From NCBI GenBank assembly GCA_032622095.1, contig CP136069.1, positions 101,088,278 to 101,152,277 of the forward strand: DNA of 64,000 bases, written 5' to 3'. This document shows positions 8,511 through 19,898 of the stretch, in pieces. Under the pieces are notes generated by a model, which was not told the DNA's origin, searched no databases, and was given only the letters and a program-made list of their open reading frames with translations. This stretch comes from Siphonodentalium dalli. Taxonomy: Eukaryota > Mollusca > Scaphopoda > Gadilida > Siphonodentaliidae. The position numbers and the translations under genes are program-made. Position 1 is the first letter of the stretch. Each line of letters opens with the position of its first letter.

Positions 8511-10556
8511 CATATATACGTAATAATTTAAACTATTGAATTAATGGGGGAATGGATTTTTGTGAGTGGGATTTATTTTAAAAAGTAAACACATGACCTA
8601 TGATTTTTCTTGCATTTTCGTGATCAACTGGTGTCAATCTAGCCGGGCAAACATCACTGGAGTGGCTTAATTCAGTAAATTTGGCCGAAACGTTAACACT
8701 TTCGCCTATGGGAAACCATTCGGTGATTCCTATAAGGAAAATTAGAATTTTACGAAATTTCACGTTTGGATATTGATCTGGTATAAGAAATAGACCCGAT
8801 ACCAACAAAAAAGAAGGCTCACAACATCGAGACCATGCCGTTCTGAGGGGTTTCACGAATTCGCATTGCACCAAGCCTCGTGATTCGGTGCAATGCATGC
8901 AGCTATGTTGAACATTATATAATTGTGTAATTTTTATGCTGGACGTCTGGTGTATGTGATGTACATTAAAGTTGATTCCCCAAGATTTGTACACTTCTTA
9001 TAACCTCCATCATATACACGGAAAAACTTCTACTAGATTCGGAAAAACACGCTCTGCTAAAACATTTTAAAATATGCAATGACTGTGACTTCAGTACATT
9101 TCTTGATTCTCAATGTTTATAACCGTATGGGTTCGTAGTAAGGACCAGTAGAGAAAGAAGGATGGGTCTTTAAAGTATCGAACAAGTTGATAAAAATGAA
9201 ACACAAAACATAAACAAACAAAAAACACTTCCTTAAGTTTGACTGTGTATCAAAGCATCTGCACAGTATCAATAACGAAAACATGTGATTCATTGTAAGG
9301 CTATATATGTCATCGTGTAGATATTTGTCCAAAAAAAATGGGAGTGGGTGACTGAAAATACACCGTGTGGCTGCGTGTGGGGTAAACCTTTAAACTAATG
9401 TTGAGTCAGGCAAGATATATCCATTTTTTTAAAACCAAAATTGGGAGGTTAGAGTACACGGTAACTATGCAACTACTAAAGGTTCACTATGTCTAAGTAA
9501 CTGGCATTAATTACCCGGCATTACATTTTTTAAGTTTACAGAGCGTTAACCTCCATGGGACACGTGTGCGTACAATATACCAGTCAGCCCAATGCTCTTT
9601 TGCTTTTAATACCTCGTATTATAACCAGCTGCATTGATATGTGTGCATTGCACTGATACAGCTTTCCGAAAAGGCGCGGTTCCCTTTGATGTTGTAGTTC
9701 TTTCAAATGTGAGATAACATTTCTCAGAGCGAATCGTACATCCACGTTCTTTGAAAATCGGAAATACACTGATATCAGCAAACAAAGGTAAAGCCCCCTC
9801 ACCTGGAAAGTACCTATTCACACACAAAGGTGTTGAACATTTATACATTCTCCTGCCCCAGTAATATCTAAGGTAAATATCTACGTTAAGCGACGATTTG
9901 GTGTGGCTTAGAATGAAAACAGGCAGGTCGTTTGATGTGGCATTAGTTTAGTCCCGATTTATGAATTTACGATACTCCAACTCTCCAACCAACTATATTG
10001 ACGTGAACTGATATTGATATCACCATACATCCAAATTTGAAAACAAATTCAATAAAATTAAATTTCAATTTATTAACAACGATTTTTAACACAGAGATGT
10101 CATCTTAAATTTTGGAGTATTTAGCAGCTAGCTAATATCCTTTTACCAGTTTCACCCACTTACAAGAATGCCACTGCATAATAAACTAGCTTATCCATTA
10201 AAATATGGATAGTGCATTCGAAAGACTGATTTCGAAAAAAATATTTTGTCACGTTCCGATGATCAAAATAGATGTTAGAATACATATCCATGGAAATACT
10301 TGTAACAACAGTTTTCTTTTTCCGCATATAAGTGACACAAACGCTCTTTATTGTTACCATATCAGAAAAGTTTAACTGGAACGCTCTTTAGTATGGAGAT
10401 GGAATAAATTTTACTAGTTCAATGAATCTTTTCGAGACACATAGATTGCGTTTATAAGTATTTCATAATTATAGTTTTAAAGCTATTTATATCCACCGGA
10501 GTATGACAGATTAATTACTCGGTTTAATTTGATACCTGGAGATTATGGGTATTTTT
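8511..10556. other. No recognisable gene or repeat
   Basis: AT-rich sequence with only short ORFs on either strand (the longest, 8578-8994 minus, has 138 codons without a family signature). No tandem structure or long inverted repeat is evident. Probably non-coding. Confidence 0.5.
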
Positions 10557-11057
10557 TTAATTTAAAGGTACTCAATCCGAACAGAGGGTCCCCATCTCAA
10601 CAGATTCCAACAACAACAATCCGATCAGAGGGTCCTATATTACTATTTCTTTGGCTTTGGGGGTAAAAAATATTTGATTCGAGTCGAGGAACACATCAAA
10701 CAAAGCTCAGAGTTATTAGATATTGATTTTTGAAATTTGTTATTTACTCGAGATGAGTACTAATAATTGCCTTCAACTGCCGTAATCTGCTCGGGATGTG
10801 TACACCAAAATCTATTCAAACAGACAAGGATGGATAACTCTAAAATCAAGTGGTAATAATAACGCAATTTTGACTGAGTTCTGGGCCAGAAAGTATTCCC
10901 GATAATGAAAAATAATAGATTTCTAAAATCGATATCTAACAAATCTGAGCTTTGATGGGTGACTTCCTCGACTCGAATCAAATATTTTTGACCCCCGAAG
11001 CCATTGAAATAGTAATTGAGAGGAGTTTTATCGGATTGAGTACCTTTAATTAAGCCG
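10557..11057. mobile_element. Non-autonomous element with long terminal inverted repeats
   Basis: AAAGGTACTCAATCCGA near 10564 is mirrored by TCGGATTGAGTACCTTTAA near 11033-11052. The arms continue inward through ATTTGATTCGAGTCGAGGAA (10671-10690) and its complement (10965-10985). They end near 10745 and 10905, so each arm is about 150-180 bp. The left arm carries an extra ~55 bp including two GATCAGAGGGTCC-like segments. Flanks are AT-rich (TAATT/AATTAA), so the target duplication (TA, TAA or TTAA) cannot be fixed by eye. No transposase is encoded. Nothing is recognised from 11058 to 11400. Confidence 0.7.
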
Positions 11058-11399
11058 AGTCAGTATTAGTCATATGGGTCAGGGATTTTTTGTATTATAT
11101 AGTTTCATTATATTCTAAAATATATAGAATATATGTCATACAAATAAATTAAAAATTCCCGGAACTCTGTGTTATATTAACGTATTTCGAGTTCACGGAA
11201 TTGATTTTATCATAACAACATTTTTATTTTCTAAACAAAATTAATTTCCTTTTATAAGAGAAATGAATTATTTTTAAATACAAATTGGTTATTATGTGTA
11301 CGTTCTCATGCAATCTGGGAAAATGTCAGCTAAATAAACTACCATCCATCTTGGTAAATATTTCAGATTGCCATGATGGCAGCACCACCATGCACCTAA

Positions 11400-12125
11400 C
11401 CTAGCGAAATGGTTATATGGATCGGAACTCATTCGTAATGTTTTAGATTCAAACATCGAACATCCATGTGTTCATTTATAACGCCATTAAACCTTATCCA
11501 AGTTTCAGTAAATATCTAATTCGCAAACCATTTTATTTGTCAGAACATTTGACAAAAATCCGAACATCTAATCATAGGTTACCAAACGAAATGTGCGGAT
11601 GGAAATCTAACAAAAGTGAAAACAATTGCAAAATATGTGGTGTTTTAGGGGATGAATTCCATTTTGTTTTAGAATGTGACGTAGTTAAGGACCTCAGAGA
11701 GAAATACATCCCACAATATTATTGAAAAATATCCCGTTTGAGAGAAATTCCACGATTTACTCACTATATGTAAAGTGGCAATACTGAAACGACTTTGCAT
11801 ATTTCTAAAACTTGCATTCAGACGGATAAAATAGTAATCTCACACGAAGGAAGCAGTGAAGCTGGAGATACAGAACATAATGGAAAGAGCTAGTATTTCC
11901 GTTATGTTGTGTAAATCCCGTTTCATTGTTAAAAATGAAAATACTACTGCACTGAAATTATTCATCGAATTTTATACCCAGCTTAGCCAGTTCGGTAAAA
12001 TTCATGTTTGTATATATGTATATATATTATTGACTAATGCATGTTATATTCATATTATGTACCTTGTCATATACCATGTGTTATTGGTGGAACAATAAAT
12101 AAATCAATCAATCAATCAATCAATC
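11400..12125 (+). pseudogene. 5'-truncated LINE, C-terminal fragment and 3' tail
   Basis: The frame at 11468-11725 encodes KIRTSNHRLPNE, then CKICG..GDEFHFVLECD..KDLR and EKYIPQYY. This is the Cys/His segment found at the C-terminus of many invertebrate LINE RT proteins. Downstream frames are broken. The copy ends with TTATTGGTGGAACAATAAAT followed by (CAAT)n at 12098-12125, a typical LINE tail. Endonuclease and RT domains are absent, consistent with incomplete reverse transcription. It resembles the LINE B C-terminus but is not the same copy. Confidence 0.75.
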
Positions 12126-12450
12126 CTCTTTTTATTCTGTGAATCAATCGCAGCCTCTATTAAACAAAACAAGGTTTTAGCCAGATAGGCGGTCTTCCCT
12201 TATAAAATTTTCCTATGGATTACTATTGTTTACAGAACCAAATCTATACTGAATATGGTTTTACCATAGTAATTATATAGTAAACGTGTTTTAACGAGGT
12301 TACTATATCTGGTAATTTTGTGGTGTTTGTATACAAGTTTTGGGTTTACCATGTTTGTGGTAAACTATAGGTTTTGTAGTTAATATATCACCTTATAATG
12401 CTTAGATGAAACAAACCTATTGTTATATATGCACGTACGACCAGGGTGAC
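12126..12450. repeat. ACCATGG/ACTATAG-rich repeat, left part
   Basis: Short AT-rich phrases around TTACCATAGT, GGTAAACTATAGG and TTTGTGGTGTTTG recur here and resume at 16080-16980, on the other side of LINE A copy 1. The LINE therefore probably inserted into an older copy of this repeat. Confidence 0.5.
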
Positions 12451-15400
12451 TGTGTACATATTTTGTATATTCCTATGAATAATTCCTTCTCACTAAAGGG
12501 CACGACTTTCATAATTCACACAATCCAATTCAATGTCATCAAGTAATGTGGTTACTCTGGATGAGGTCAGGGACTCGGACGCTTATGATTTCGCCGCAAA
12601 ATGGGCCAATATAGAAGAAAATAACGCGGATACGTATTTAGAGCCTAGCATTCTACCCGATAATGATTGTCAGTATTTCTCCCCAACACAGGCCCATGAC
12701 TACTTGAATAAGAAAACAAAATTTTCCATTTTTAACTTGAATTGTAGAAGCTTAAATGCAAATTTCGAATCGATGTGTAACGTACTATACTATGCGACTT
12801 GAAACCCACCGATGCATTTGACATAATTGCCCTAACAGAAACGTTTAAAATTAATCAATCATCCGATCACCAAATTCCGGGTTATCATCCTATGGAATTT
12901 AGATGTCGGTTAGACGACGACGATGGCAGGGGAGGTGTATGCTTATTTGTTAAAGACAACATTCCATACAAAATTAGACCTGATCTTACTGAATTCATTC
13001 CGCATGTATTCGAAACTGTATTTATAGAACTAAACCCAGGAAAGCATAACTCCCATATTGTCGGTTGTGTTTACAGGCCGAATACAGCACCAACAGCTGA
13101 TATCGATAAATTCATGGCGAAATTTGATGGCATTTTAGAAAAAAATCAAAAATCACAAGTCCTACATAGCAGGAGACTTCAACATAGACTTACTTAATTT
13201 TAAAACGCATTCCAAAACAAATGAATTTATTAATAACATTTTCACCCGAGGATTCGTGCCCACGATAACCAAGCCTACTCGAATGACAGACCACTCAGCT
13301 ACTCTGATCGACAACATTTACACAAATAATATTCGCAATGAACATAGCGCAGGCATAATTACATGTGACGTATCTGACCATTTTGGCATATTCTATAGCG
13401 AACCGCATAAACAAATAGTATACACGCATATCACACCCTCGACACAGGCCCAAATACCAAACAAAGATCTTTTAGCGCTGAAAATATCAGTAAATTCAAA
13501 TCTGTTTTACAAACATGCAAATTTGAATCTGTACTACAATGTAATTCAATTGATCGTGCATACGATAATTTCCTTGATATATATTTGAATGCCTACGAAT
13601 TGGCATTTCCACCCAAGAATCGTAAAATACCCAAGAAATTTATAAAACGCGAGCCCTGGATGACACGAGGTCTGATTAAATCAAGTATCGTAAAGCAAGA
13701 ATTATACACCAAGAAACTTAAATCAGCATCCGATCGAGCTACAAATACATATTTAAATTATCGTCAATTATATAATAAACTTCTCAGAAAGAGCAAACAA
13801 TTATATTACTCACGAATTCTTGATGAAAACAAGAACGATCTGAAGAAAACTTGGACAATATTGAAGGGTGCACTAAAGATGGAAGGGGGCACTGTTAATC
13901 ACCCTAAGGTCCTTTTCGATAACGGGACTGAAATAACTTGTCCCAGCCTTATGGCTGATAAATGTAATGCGTACTTCTCGAGCATTGGGCGTAAAACCAG
14001 TCAACTTGTTGCGAATGAACACAACGCAGATTTTTCTGATTATCTCCGCAATAGAATAGACGACCTTGACATCTTTGATGTTACCCCAACCACAATCCAA
14101 GAAATTATTTTAACCTGCTTATCAATGAAAGGTAAATCTAGTATGGATTTTAAAGGGATAACCACTAAACTCATGAAGGAAACAATTGAAACCATAGCTC
14201 CGGCATTGAAACATATATTTAACCTCTCATTTGAACAAGGAATTGTCCCAGAAAAGATGAAAATAGCAAAGGTTGTTCCAATACCAAAAAATAACAATGC
14301 ACACGAAATTTCCAACTACAGACCAATCAGCATCCTACCTACCTTTTCCAAGCTATTAGAACGAATAATGCAAAAACGCCTAATAGATTTGTTAACTGAG
14401 CACGATATTTTGTACAAGCACCAATATGGCTTCCGTCCAAACCACTCTACTTTTCATCCAATCGTACATCTTCTCGACCAAATAGCCAATAACAATGATA
14501 AAACAACCAGGGATTCAACAATAGCACTATTCCTAGACCTCTCTAAAGCATTTGACACTATAAATCATGATATATTAATTTCAAAATTATATCATTACGG
14601 GATAAGGGGTACTGCCCTATATTGGTTCCAAAGCTATCTAGACAACAGACGACAATATGTTGAACTACAGGGAAATAAATCCAAACTAATGGACATAACG
14701 TGCGGGGTCCATCAAGGCTCCATACTCGGTCCCATAATTTTTTTAATCAACGCTAACGATATGCCAAACGCGACAAGCATGAATATATTGTCTTACGCAG
14801 ATGATACCACCTTAATGACTAGCGGGGATAGCGGTACTCAAATTGAAAGCTATGTGAACAATGAACTACGTAATATATACACCTGGTGTTGCTGCAATAA
14901 GCTTTCTATAAACTCAGAAAAGAGCAATTATATGCTCATGCACCCGGAAAATAACGACACCAAATGGAGCACTATGAAAATTCTCTTAAATAACACAGAA
15001 TTTAAACGTATTGGAAATCGTGAGCACGAAACCTCAACGAAATTTTTAGGCATTCACATAGATGAAAATCTATCATTTAAGAAACACATATCATCAGTCT
15101 GCTCCAAATTAGCGCATGCCATATATCATATAAACAAAGTCAAAAACTTTTTCCCAGGCAGCGCCCTTAAAACGTTATATTATACCCTAATCCAAAGTCA
15201 CTTGGTATATGGAATCCAGATATGGGGCCATGTTCCCGAGGTAAAACGAGTTTTTTTACTACAAAAAAGAGCAATACGAATTGTGTGTAATAAAAAATAC
15301 AGGAGCCATACCGAACCTTTGTTTAAAAAAGAGAATATCTTGAAAGTATACGACCTTCACAAAGTCCATACTACCCTATTCATGCATGACTGGTATTACA

Positions 15401-16066
15401 ACCGCCTGCCTGAATCCTTTTCCCAATTGTTCACTAAACGTATTGCCGGACCGGATACTAGACAACAGTGGCCATTATTCCTCAAAACCCCGAGAATCTC
15501 CTTTTCTGAACAGCTACCATTTCATGCATTCCCAACCTCATGGAACAACTTAGATAACACTATGACTAAAAATCAAAGTAGGCATGTATTCAAAAAACAC
15601 ATCACAGAGAAAATAATAAGCGCATATTCTAACGATATCAAATGCAAGAATCGAGGAGCCCAGACTGCCCCCAGAACGTACCCCGTTAAGTATACAATAC
15701 ATATAACACGTTCAACGTCAATCTATACGAATCAGTAGTCCCTGTAACATCATCCGCCAAACATACTACCCGATCGTCTGAATTTGAACCATATACATGG
15801 TATTGAACATCCCTCGGGTAGTATCCATTTTCACACACTCTTAAACTAAGGCCTAAACTCATAAATTACATATACACAATATGTGCACGGCTCACCCAAG
15901 GCCATCTTACTATTAGTTATTACTTTCTATATTTACCATACTGGGGATGGTAGGAAGACAATCTTGCCAGATTATGCCATCCCCCACAATATACGACAGA
16001 ATTATCTATAATTGTTATCATTATTATGTAATATGTATGTGTATTGAAATAAAATATCCTATCCTT
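12451..16066 (+). mobile_element. LINE family A, copy 1
   Basis: A near-full-length non-LTR retrotransposon: endonuclease-RT coding sequence 12533-15738, a 3' UTR, and a 3' end reading GAAATAAAATATCCTATCC at about 16043-16063. The same 3' end, with a longer ATCCT repeat, closes LINE A copy 2 (38261, minus). The 3' UTRs also match (..TGCCATCCCCCACAAT against ..TGCCACCCCCTC). The 5' limit is not resolved by comparison and is placed near 12451. Confidence 0.8.
12533..15738 (+). pseudogene. LINE A endonuclease-reverse transcriptase ORF, copy 1 (frameshifted)
   Basis: Order: a ~65-residue leader; APE-type endonuclease starting FSIFNLNCRSLNAN (about 12720) with ALTETFK, GDFNID (about 13175) and SDHFGIFYSE (about 13375); then RT with NYRPISILPTFSKLLE, QYGFRPNHST, FLDLSKAFDTINHDIL (motif A) and SYADDTTL (active site, about 14795); then a C-terminal region with SHLVYGIQIWG. 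Frameshifts lie near 12785 (TACTA appears twice in tandem), 13160 and 13475. From 13585 to 15738 the frame is intact for 717 codons. RT motif B reads GVHQGSILGP where Pro normally follows GV, and the next block is LINANDM instead of LIYVNDM. This looks like a CR1/L2/Jockey-group LINE; the clade is not fixed. Confidence 0.9.
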
Positions 16067-16990
16067 AATATTTGGTGAAAATAATCAATCTCAGAACTGC
16101 ACTATAGTAAAACCATGGTTTTAATTTACTATGAATAGTTTTACCATGGATTCTGTGGTATTTGCACACCATGTTTGGATTTACCATAGTTTGTGTGGTG
16201 TTGGTAACTGTAGTTTTTGTTTTAAAACTTTGATGGAAGTAATCAATCTCACAACTGCATTATAGTAAAACCATTGTTTTAATAGAATAATTGTAAATTA
16301 AAATCATATTATAATGCATGCTCCATGGTCACTGTAGTTAAACCATGGTTTTATTAGTATTTATAATTATATCTACGCACCCACGTATCGATTACATTGA
16401 CTATACAGTTTTACCATCAACATTATGGTTAACCAAAACATGGTATATATGCAAATACAACAAACATAGGCTACCATAAATATACTACAGAAAAATATGA
16501 GAAACTTGTATAAGGGTAGGCCTATATCCATTCAACAGCTCATATGTGGAAAATATCAAGAATATTACGCAAGTGAAAAGTGAATTCTTATGAAAAAGAT
16601 GGGTCCCATAATCCCCAAACCAGAGCCATGTTCAAAATTAATGAATCGACTGACAGCTTACCATTAGATTGGAAATGATCATGGGTTCACTATGATAACT
16701 ATGATATTACTATGGTTTCCATGTTTTTTTATAGAACAATTTTACTATTGTATTTATGAAGGTTTTCAGACAACGGTCTACTATAGCATTACTACAGTGA
16801 TACTTTATTGTTTACTATATACAATGTACAGTATTACCGAAGTAATACTTTATTAGTACTACATAAATACTATAGTAAAATTATATTATCGCAGTATTAA
16901 AACTCTATAGTATTACTATGGTAAAACTATAGTGATATACTTATCAGTAATAATGAAATACCATATTGACACTGCATGTAGTAATAATAT
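16067..16990. repeat. ACCATGG/ACTATAG-rich repeat, right part
   Basis: Repeated phrases such as ATAGTAAAACCATGGTTTTA (16105-16125, again near 16262 and 16335) and variants of TACTATAGTA and TTTACTATAG fill the interval. Many are self-complementary, so the region could fold into many short hairpins. No coding potential. It continues the sequence interrupted at 12450. Confidence 0.6.
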
Positions 16991-17009
16991 GTGGTGTTTT
17001 GGGATTTTA

Positions 17010-17411
17010 AATTCGAGGGTCCCAATATCGTGGGGCTCGACTCTCTGTCGAACGAAATGTTAAAGACGGGCTCACAAGACTTAATCAAATGCTACAACAA
17101 ACCGTTTAAGCTTTTTCACGCAGTGTTTATCCACCAGAATGGACCAAAGGCTATATTATTCAAATTTTTAAACAAGGCGATCGCTCAGACCCTAACAATT
17201 ACAGGGGTATTACCATAAACTCATGTTTAGGGAAACTGTTCAACAAAATTCTCAATGATAGATTGAAAAACTTAGAACAAAATCACATTCTGACAGATAA
17301 TCAAGCAGGTTTAAGGAAAAACTTTAGAACAACCGACCATATGTTTATTCGTAAGTGCTTAACAGACAGGTACATCTGTAACAAAGATAATAGACTGTCT
17401 ACGCTAGACTA
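17010..17411 (+). pseudogene. LINE RT fragment, LINE B-like, truncated at both ends
   Basis: LDSLSNEMLKTGSQDLIKCY is followed, after a frameshift near 17165, by FKQGDRSDPNNYRGITINS, CLGKLFNKILNDRL and NHILTDNQAGFRKNFRTTDH. These correspond to RT blocks 1-2 and resemble LINE B (NNYRPIALGSNFGKLFNKVL). The coding sequence stops before motif A, where the 49-bp repeat at 17401 begins. No endonuclease or YADD block is present. Confidence 0.8.
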
Positions 17412-17449
17412 AATACAACTAAAACATATATAGCAGATAGCATGCGTCT
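17401..17449 (+). repeat. 49-bp direct repeat, copy 1
   Basis: Begins ACGCTAGACTAAATACAACT and ends TAGCATGCGTCT. It recurs at 18531-18579 with two mismatches. The pair brackets 1.1 kb that contains the palindromic MITE. The left copy abuts the truncated LINE fragment; the right copy lies 3' of the recombinase gene of the minus-strand DIRS-like element. Confidence 0.9.
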
Positions 17450-17802
17450 TTATTGGTATTTAGATCTGTACAGTCATACACAAACCGGAAGCCGTGGAAC
17501 AATTCAGAGTTTTTCGACTAAACCAAATTAATAAATTAAGCAAAAAGACATGCTTCCATGTGGCATACACATTTATGTTATAAACAATCTAAACTCTGAT
17601 ACAGTGTTATACATAATTATAACATACACAAAAAATAACCCAGCGGCTCCCAGCTAACCAAATTATACACTTAACAACCTGCGTTAAACCAGAGATAAAA
17701 ACCCTTTGGGAATAGCGCTCTGGAAGCATTGAATGTCAAGTGCTATATATATGCATCTTAATTTTCGAAAAATGTTATATGACGTTTCGACTTGTCATCT
17801 TA
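17450..17802. other. No recognisable feature
   Basis: AT-rich sequence between the first 49-bp repeat and the MITE. No ORF of interest and no tandem pattern. Confidence 0.5.
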
Positions 17803-17804
17803 TA

Positions 17805-18213
17805 TGGAAGCGTATTGGTGCCATTTTGAAGAAGAAAAATTGGCCCAGTAAGTGCTAATTAGCACATACGTATCAGCTAATTAGCTGATAATAACAGCTA
17901 ATTAGCACATAGTAAGTGCTAATTAGCACATACATATAAGCTAATTAGCTGATAATAACAGCTAATTAGCTGATACGTATGTGCTAATTAGCTGATATTA
18001 TGTGCTAATTAGCTGTTATTATCAACTAATTAGCTGATACGTATGTGCTAATTAGCTGATAGTATCAGCTAATTAGCTGTTATGTATGTGCTAATTCGCA
18101 CTTACTATGTGCTAATTAGCTGTTATTATCAGCTAATTAGCTGATACGTATGTGCTAATTAGCACTTACTGGGCCAAATTTTTTTTCTTCAAAATGGCAC
18201 CAATACGCTTCCA
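17805..18213. mobile_element. Palindromic MITE with an array of CTAATTAG sites
   Basis: The 409-bp element has terminal inverted repeats beginning TGGAAGCGTATTGGTGCCAT and is flanked by TA on both sides (17803-17804 and 18214-18215), as for Tc1/mariner-type insertions. The arms share GAAG.AAAAATT.GGCCCAGTAAGTG for about 60 bp. The interior consists of fourteen perfect CTAATTAG palindromes plus one CTAATTCG, spaced 21-22 bp apart and alternately flanked by GTG/CAC and CAG/CTG. It has no ORF, and the whole element is close to an inverted repeat. Confidence 0.9.
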
Positions 18214-18530
18214 TAATCTTAAATACATTCAATCTTATAATAATTCATATGCCCAGTTTTCATAAAAACTGTGCTTGGAAATTTGGCGAAATACACCTGT
18301 TCAGTGTTCAGTCTAGAAGACGCTGCTAAAGTGACTCGGTTTAGTGATCTCCTCAACTCACTCACTCTACTACGTCACAATAGGCTGTCATTGTGACACC
18401 ATTTAATTGAATTATATCTGGCTTATAATACAAAAGCGTGCCAATGCCCGTTAAGTTGTAATCACCGTATACCGCTTTAGACAACAGTTTTGTTACTATT
18501 CTACGAAACGTCCAAAACATTATCTAGACT
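18214..18530. other. No recognisable feature
   Basis: Sequence between the MITE and the second 49-bp repeat, without ORF or tandem structure. It may be the 3' non-coding part of the DIRS-like element on the minus strand. Confidence 0.4.
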
Positions 18531-18579
18531 ACGCTAGACTAAATACAACTAAATAATATATAGCAGATAGCATGCGTCT
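18531..18579 (+). repeat. 49-bp direct repeat, copy 2
   Basis: Matches 17401-17449 except for AATA instead of AACA context near position 18553. It lies about 270 bp beyond the stop of the minus-strand recombinase, where split direct repeats of a Ngaro-type element could be expected. Confidence 0.9.
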
Positions 18580-18847
18580 GCTGAAACAAATTGTTCAAAA
18601 GAATGTCCAGGTGTCGTTTGAAATCTGCCAAATTCCATGGGATTGTCTCATAATGAATAATATTATATCATGAATGACATGTGTATATATTACCATATAT
18701 AACTATAATAAATGCATATATGTATAGGCAATGCGTTTGAGATAAAATACATATGTTAGCTAATGCTTATCGTCTTCCTCTTAAATTTAGCTATATTGAA
18801 TGTTGAACATGCAATTTACGTAATTTACAAATATCATGTTATGTATT

Positions 18848-19816
18848 TTACAATTTCAAACTTTTTGAAACACTCAACCTGGATTCTACCGAATCCACCA
18901 CATATCCGTCCTTTGCGGATTCAGAACGCCATCTCCCATGGCGCTTCCAACAACGCTCATTGACTCCAGCTTGAGCGTCTTCGGTAGCTCCCCCAGCTCT
19001 CATATATATAGAATGCAGCCCGAGCTTAACACTTCCATCACACACGTCCTTCAATCGCGCGACAATACATTCTCGCCAAATTCTCGGGCTCTTGTATAAC
19101 TTAAAGGTTTATTTTTGTAAATTAATTTGCGTGATTCTTTTGATCCAAAAATGGGTCTGAATAAATACACGTCTGAATTGACATCCAAATTTGCTAAACT
19201 AATATCTATTGATAATTTTCACTGGGCATGCGACCGTTTCTCCTTTGGCAATAAGTATTTCACCGCCTTGCCTATACTGATCTGTTTTACTTTTTTTAAA
19301 TTTTGATTGACAAATGATCAGAATGCATTTAAAATTTTGTAATTCTGAAAATCTCATAAAACCACTAAAACCGAGAACAATCATAGCCAAATCTCTCACA
19401 ACAGGTAAATCTACTGATTTCTCATATTTTTGACATATTGCAATAACATCTTCAGAATAAACAGGGTCCTTTTTTGTAACTTTTTTGGAAGCGACTCTTT
19501 TGGCCGCTTCTACGATGTTGCTAACTAAACCGTTTGAAGTTGGATAAGAAAATCCATGAAGTCCGTGAACCCATTTCAGAGAATTTTTGTGAGCTGACAC
19601 AACACTGCGTGAGCTTCCTTTGTCTATCAAATCAGTCAGAAACAGTGCCACGTTTATGGAGTCCGCGGGGAGTTTGTTGCATCCGATTTCACGAGCAAAG
19701 TATTTCCATTTGGAAAAATGGTGGTAATACTTTTTCACTGTATTGTCCGCTCTCGACTTGAGCAACAAATCTGTCATCTTGCCGGTTAAGTCATTAGCTC
19801 TGTTTGAACTCACCAA
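18848..19816 (-). pseudogene. Tyrosine recombinase of the DIRS/Ngaro-like element (broken)
   Basis: The N-terminal SAM-like part is intact from 19816: LLLKSRADNTVKKYYHHFSK, then SVVSAHKNSLKWVH. The catalytic domain shows the first Arg in GFMRFSEL (about 19340) and Lys in KKSKTDQYRQGG. After a stop at 19199 the product continues in a second frame (VYLFRPIFGS, NKPLSYTRAREFGE). It then continues in a third (18848-19054) with GLHSIYMRAGGATEDA, KRHGRWRSESAKDGYV (nucleophile Tyr) and DSVESRLSVSKSL. All catalytic boxes are present but split by at least two frameshifts. The H-x-x-R box carries two extra residues, Tyr-Met, encoded within a TATATATA run. Confidence 0.88.
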
Positions 19817-19898
19817 ACCGGACTGGTTTACAGCTGATTGTAGCTATCTTGTTAAACCTATAAATGAAATTTAACATAATTATATATGTGCTTAATTG

